Origin: Chloroflexota bacterium
Lineage (GTDB): Bacteria; Chloroflexota; Anaerolineae; Anaerolineales; DRMV01
Assembly (NCBI GenBank): GCA_011322445.1
Contig: DRMV01000010.1
Coordinates: 1-61,202, forward strand
DNA length: 61,202 nucleotides
Reading direction: 5' to 3'
This document shows, in pieces, positions 57,754 to 61,202 of the stretch (its first letter is position 1; the number at the start of each line of letters is the position of its first letter). Below the pieces are notes generated by a model. That model saw nothing but the letters and a program-made list of their open reading frames with translations, was not told the DNA's origin and made no database searches. A program made the position numbers and the translations under genes.

Positions 57754-58620
57754 ATGCCCCACAAACGCTATCGCATCGGCGTGCTCTATTCCCGCGTGCG
57801 GGTGGAAGAAAAGTGGATTTTCGCGGCCATGGAAACCCGCGGCGTGGACTACGAGCGCCTGGACGACCGCCAGATTCATTTCGACCCGCAAAACCCCGCC
57901 CCGTGGCAGCGCTTTGATGCCGTACTCTCCCGCAACATCAGCGCCACGCGCGGCCTTTACGCCCTGCGCACCCTCGAAGCCCTCGGCATCCCCACGGTCA
58001 ACACCTTCCGCGTGGCCGAAACCTGCGGCGACAAACTGGCCACCACCTTAGCCCTCGCCCAGGCCGACCTGCCCCAGCCCCGCACCCGCGTGGCCTTCAC
58101 CCCCGCCGCGGCGCTGGAAGCCATTGAGGAACTCGGCTACCCGGTGGTGCTCAAGCCCGTGGTCGGCTCGTGGGGGCGGCTGCTGGCGAAAATCAACGAC
58201 CGCGACGCCGCCGAAGCCATTTTAGAGCACCGCGCCACCTTGGGTTCCCCCCAGCAGGCCGTGTTCTACATCCAGGAATACATCGCCAAGCCCGGGCGCG
58301 ACATTCGGGCGTTGGTCATCGGCGACAAGGTCATCGCCGCCATCTACCGCAAATCCGAACACTGGATCACCAACACGGCCCGCGGCGGCGCAGGCGAGGT
58401 CTGCCCCCTAACGCCGGAGTTGGAAAGCCTCTGCCTGCAGGCAGCCCAGGCCGTGGGCGGCGGCGTGCTCGCGGTAGATATTCTGGAGCACCCCGACCGC
58501 GGCTACCTGGTCAACGAAATCAACCACACCATGGAATTCCACACCGCCCAGCCCACCACCGGCGTGGACATCGCGGGCGAAATTGTGGAATATGTGCTCC
58601 GCGTCGCCGCCGGGCAATAA
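57754..58620 (+). CDS. lysX: LysX/ArgX ATP-grasp ligase
   Basis: The enzyme joins alpha-aminoadipate or glutamate to the C-terminal Glu of LysW with ATP. The 288-residue protein has the RimK-like ATP-grasp fold: [33 protein letters not shown], then [13 protein letters not shown] and [12 protein letters not shown] for metal and substrate. CGGAGA lies before ATG 57754. Its amino-acid substrate cannot be fixed here; the adjoining argG/argH point to glutamate (ornithine branch), but lysine or dual use is possible. Confidence 0.93.
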   Translation: MPHKRYRIGVLYSRVRVEEKWIFAAMETRGVDYERLDDRQIHFDPQNPAPWQRFDAVLSRNISATRGLYALRTLEALGIPTVNTFRVAETCGDKLATTLALAQADLPQPRTRVAFTPAAALEAIEELGYPVVLKPVVGSWGRLLAKINDRDAAEAILEHRATLGSPQQAVFYIQEYIAKPGRDIRALVIGDKVIAAIYRKSEHWITNTARGGAGEVCPLTPELESLCLQAAQAVGGGVLAVDILEHPDRGYLVNEINHTMEFHTAQPTTGVDIAGEIVEYVLRVAAGQ

Positions 58621-58629
58621 CCGCGCCCC

Positions 58630-58697
58630 TGACACCGGAACACTTGACACTGAAACACTTGCCCCGGGCATCTGAGCATCCGGGCATCCAAGCACCC
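58630..58697 (+). repeat. 7/8-bp tandem arrays upstream of lysY
   Basis: A dimer of 15-base units (CCGGAACACTTGACA, CTGAAACACTTGCCC) is followed by four 8-base units: GGGCATCT, GAGCATCC, GGGCATCC, AAGCACCC (58666-58697). Confidence 0.7.
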
Positions 58698-58716
58698 CCT
58701 CACGGAGGAACACCCC

Positions 58717-59760
58717 ATGTCCCCCACCTTCACCGCCAGCATCATCGGCGCGTCCGGCTACACCGGCGGCGAACTGCTCCGCCTGCTGCTCGGACACCCC
58801 GAAATTTCCCTTCAACAAGTCACTTCACGGCGCTATTTGGGGCAATACGTCTATCAAATCCACCCCAACCTGCGCAAGCGCACCCAACTGAAATTCACCG
58901 ACCCCGCTACCTTGGAGCCGGTGGACATCCTTTTCCTTGCCCTGCCCCACGGCGAGGCCCAGAAGCACATCGCCGAATGGGCTTCCCTTGCCCACTACAT
59001 CGTGGACCTCTCCGCCGACTTCCGCCTGCGCGACCCGGCGGCCTACGAAGCGTGGTACGGCAAGCCCCACGCCGCACCCGAATGGCTGGGAAAATTCACC
59101 TACGGCCTCGCCGAATTGCACCGCGACGACCTGGGCAGTGCGAAATACATCAGCGGCGTGGGCTGCAACGCCACGGCCACCAACCTCGCCCTGCTGCCCC
59201 TGCTGCAGGCCGACCTGCTCGATACCGCCCGGCCGGTGATTGCCGAAATCAAGGTCGGCTCTTCGGAAGGCGGTGCGGAGCCCAACCCCGGCTCGCACCA
59301 CCCGGAACGCAGCAGCGTGGCGCGCACCTACGCCCCCTACGGCCACCGCCACACCGCCGAAGTCATCCAGGAAAGCGGCCTGAGCGACGTCGTGCTCACC
59401 ATGACCTCGGTGGACATGGTGCGCGGCGCATTAGCCACCGTGCACGGCTGGGTGAAACCCGGCGTAGCCACCAAAGATCTGTGGAAGGCTTACCGCGCTG
59501 CGGCCAAAGCCAACCCCTTCCTGCGGCTGGTGAAAGAACGCCGCGGTGTCTACCGCGTGCCCGAGCCGAAGATTCTGGCGGGCAGCAACTACGCCGACAT
59601 CGGCTTTGACCTGGACGAGAAAAGCGGCCACGTCGTGAGCATTTGCGCCATCGACAACCTGATGAAAGGCGCGGCCGGTTCGGCGGTGCAAGCCCTCAAC
59701 CTCGCCCTCGGCCTGGACGAAACCACCGGCCTGGACTTCCCCGGCCTGCACCCGATTTAG
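58717..59760 (+). CDS. lysY: LysW-linked semialdehyde dehydrogenase (LysY/ArgC-like)
   Basis: This enzyme reduces LysW-bound acyl phosphate to the semialdehyde with NADPH. The 347-residue ArgC-family protein has the N-terminal Rossmann motif ASIIGASGYTGGELLRLL, catalytic Cys in SGVGCNATATNLALLPL, and the His-bearing GSHHPERSSVARTYAPYGHR. GGAGG lies before ATG 58717. Within a LysW run it is the LysY form and not acetyl-glutamyl-phosphate reductase, by context. It sits between lysX and lysZ. Confidence 0.93.
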   Translation: MSPTFTASIIGASGYTGGELLRLLLGHPEISLQQVTSRRYLGQYVYQIHPNLRKRTQLKFTDPATLEPVDILFLALPHGEAQKHIAEWASLAHYIVDLSADFRLRDPAAYEAWYGKPHAAPEWLGKFTYGLAELHRDDLGSAKYISGVGCNATATNLALLPLLQADLLDTARPVIAEIKVGSSEGGAEPNPGSHHPERSSVARTYAPYGHRHTAEVIQESGLSDVVLTMTSVDMVRGALATVHGWVKPGVATKDLWKAYRAAAKANPFLRLVKERRGVYRVPEPKILAGSNYADIGFDLDEKSGHVVSICAIDNLMKGAAGSAVQALNLALGLDETTGLDFPGLHPI

Positions 59761-59766
59761 AGGAGT

Positions 59767-59868
59767 GAGGCAACTGGGGCAATTGGGGCAACTGAGGGAT
59801 TGAGGCAACTGGGGCCTCCTCCTGCTCCCTCAATACCTCAATACCTCAACACCTCAATACCTCAATAC
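59767..59868 (+). repeat. 9-bp and 8-bp tandem arrays upstream of lysZ
   Basis: First GAGGCAACT, GGGGCAATT, GGGGCAACT, GAGGGATT, GAGGCAACT (59767-59810), then five copies of CTCAATAC, one with a C change (59829-59868). They fill most of the lysY-lysZ gap. Confidence 0.85.
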
Positions 59869-59887
59869 CTTCCTCCTGGAGGTTCCC

Positions 59888-60694
59888 ATGACCCTGGTCA
59901 TCAAACTTGGCGGCACCGAAGGCGTAGATTTCGCCGCCGCCTGCGAAGATATCGCCGCGTTGGTTTCCCAGGGCGAGCGCGTGGTGGTCGTGCACGGCGG
60001 CTCTGCCGAAGCCAACGCCCTCGGCGAAGCCCTCGGCGCCCCGCCGCGCTTCGTCACTTCGCCTTCGGGCTTCACCAGCCGCTACACCGACCGCCCCACT
60101 TTGGAAATTTTTGCCGCGGCGGTCAACGGCAAAGTCAACACCCTTTTGGTGGAACAATTGCAGCAAAACGGTGTTAATGCCTTTGGGTTGAGCGGCCTCG
60201 ATGGCCGCCTGCTGCAAGCCAAACGCAAGGGCAGCATCCGCATCGTGGAAAACGGCAAGCGCAAAATCCTGCGCGGCGATTACACCGGCAAAATTCAGGC
60301 CGTGAACACCGCCCTGCTGGAAACCCTGCTCAGCGCGGGCTACACCCCCGTAGTCGCCCCCCTGGCCGTGAGCGAAAAAGGCGAGGCGCTGAATGTGGAC
60401 GCCGACCGCGCCGCAGCCATGATCGCCGCTGCCCTGCATGCTGACACCCTCATCCTGCTCACCGCCGCGCCGGGGCTGCTGCGGAACTTCCCCGACGAGA
60501 GCAGCCTGATTGCCCACATGCCCGCTGCCCAACTGGAAACCGCCTTAGAGTACGCCCAGGGGCGCATGAAGAAGAAAGTGCTGGGCGCACAGGAAGCCCT
60601 GGCAGGTGGCGCAAAACAGGTCATCATCGCCGACGGGCGCATCCCCCATCCCATCGAGCGCGCCCTGGCCGGCGGCGGCACCCACATCCAATAA
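59888..60694 (+). CDS. lysZ: LysW-linked aminoadipate/glutamate kinase (LysZ/ArgB-like)
   Basis: LysZ phosphorylates the LysW-bound amino acid. The 268-residue amino-acid kinase has the Gly-rich loop VIKLGGTEG, VVVHGGSAEANALGEALG, NVDADRAAAMIAAAL, and the ATP-site TAAPGLLRNFPDESS. RKGSIRIVENGKRKIL carries the basic patch used in this family to dock acidic LysW. GGAGG lies before ATG 59888. It follows lysY after a 127-base gap filled by tandem repeats. The remaining steps (lysJ, lysK) are not in the window. Confidence 0.94.
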   Translation: MTLVIKLGGTEGVDFAAACEDIAALVSQGERVVVVHGGSAEANALGEALGAPPRFVTSPSGFTSRYTDRPTLEIFAAAVNGKVNTLLVEQLQQNGVNAFGLSGLDGRLLQAKRKGSIRIVENGKRKILRGDYTGKIQAVNTALLETLLSAGYTPVVAPLAVSEKGEALNVDADRAAAMIAAALHADTLILLTAAPGLLRNFPDESSLIAHMPAAQLETALEYAQGRMKKKVLGAQEALAGGAKQVIIADGRIPHPIERALAGGGTHIQ

Positions 60695-60700
60695 CCACGC

Positions 60701-60757
60701 GACTGCCCGGACTGCCCGACTACCCGACTACCCGACCACCCGACTACCCCGACTATT
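60701..60757 (+). repeat. 8-bp tandem array upstream of the PfkB-family gene
   Basis: GACTGCCC (twice, with an extra G), GACTACCC (twice), GACCACCC, GACTACCCC, GACTATT. It reaches the start codon at 60758, leaving no room for a ribosome site. Confidence 0.8.
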
Positions 60758-61202
60758 ATGCACACCATCATCGCCGGTAACGTCACCTTAGACGTCCTCT
60801 GCTATCCCGTCGACGAAGTCCCGCGGCACGAATCCATCGCCTTCGAGCAGGCCGCGGTGGGCCCCGGCGGCTGTGCGTCCAACACCGCGGTGGTGCTGGC
60901 TTCCCTGGGCGTGCCCGTCGGCATCGCCGCCTGCATCGGCAACGACGAAGCCGCCCACCTTGCCAGCCGCACCTGGCAGCGTTATGGCGTAGATGCCCGC
61001 TTCGTAGAAACCGTGGAAGCCCCCACCGCGGTCAGCGTTGGCCTGGTGGATAGCGCCTTCCAGCCGCGCTTCATCCACACTTCCGGTGCGAACGCCCACC
61101 TCACCCCCAACCGCCTCCGCCCCGCCGATTACGCCGCTGCGGGGGCGCGCTGGCTGCACATTGGCGGCTATTTCGTGCTCCCCGGCCTGCTCACGCCCGA
61201 CC
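60758..61202 (+). CDS. PfkB-family sugar kinase, truncated by the window edge
   Basis: The first 148 codons of a ribokinase-type kinase. The N-terminal IIAGNVTLDVLCYPVDEVPR, the glycine-rich AAVGPGGCASNTAVVLASLG (PfkB signature 1 region) and IAACIGNDEAA are typical. The catalytic Asp and anion hole lie beyond the window end. Substrate is unknown. No ribosome site precedes ATG 60758; a tandem array abuts it. The minus-strand frame opposite is a shadow. Confidence 0.85.
   Translation, partial: MHTIIAGNVTLDVLCYPVDEVPRHESIAFEQAAVGPGGCASNTAVVLASLGVPVGIAACIGNDEAAHLASRTWQRYGVDARFVETVEAPTAVSVGLVDSAFQPRFIHTSGANAHLTPNRLRPADYAAAGARWLHIGGYFVLPGLLTPD

Overview
The window is 61,202 bases of GC-rich bacterial chromosome. 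I read it as an Anaerolineae-like member of the Chloroflexota. The grounds are a LysW carrier-protein pathway next to argG/argH, single-gene UbiA-family and mevalonate kinase genes, a dynamin-like GTPase, a PHP-domain PolX, and GAF-rich kinases. This placement is inference; no rRNA or tRNA gene is present to fix it.

Layout. Bases 1-14,600 are almost all plus strand. Histidine genes hisB, hisH and hisA are scattered among methylglyoxal synthase and a run of genes that looks like an envelope or pteridine pathway: a membrane sulfatase/LTA-synthase-like enzyme, a CDP-alcohol phosphatidyltransferase, a flippase-like protein fused in frame to RibA, a RibD-type reductase, a BchC-like dehydrogenase, a PTPS-fold protein with Glu in place of the catalytic Cys, and a GT4 glycosyltransferase. 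Bases 14,600-20,930 hold an SDR, a penicillin-acylase-like hydrolase, a patatin divergent from a TetR regulator with a 30-bp palindromic operator, and an epimerase. Bases 20,950-28,700 hold ppdK, rplS, a peptidase-C26 amidotransferase, murI, an acyl-CoA synthetase and a small SPW-type membrane protein. Bases 28,780-34,565 are a minus-strand signalling locus: a response regulator, a REC-GAF-kinase and a multi-GAF protein whose kinase domain has lost its ATP-binding motifs. After recG and coaD come an M1-like lipoprotein peptidase, a GNAT-like protein, a PduO-type adenosyltransferase/DUF554/FemX operon, an unlisted 42-residue Flp pilin, a dynamin-like GTPase, PolX and an NAD(P)HX repair enzyme. 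Next are an APH/acyl-CoA dehydrogenase pair, a MarR-controlled module of two small membrane proteins, a UbiA prenyltransferase and mevalonate kinase.

The last 7 kb is the arginine/lysine region: argG, argH, lysW, lysX, lysY, lysZ and the start of a PfkB kinase. argG is preceded by a consensus promoter, a 27-codon leader ORF with six Arg codons, and a mutually exclusive antiterminator/terminator. This is a classic ribosome-mediated attenuator for arginine.

Two window-wide patterns stand out. First, many genes have a -10 box only 4-8 bases before the start codon, so their transcripts should be leaderless. Second, many gaps are filled by short tandem arrays of 7-9 bp units, each gap with its own unit. 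Several arrays contain the stop codon of the preceding gene. Larger palindromic repeats also occur: one lies in frame inside a coding region, and one appears to be split by an insertion flanked by 8-bp direct repeats.
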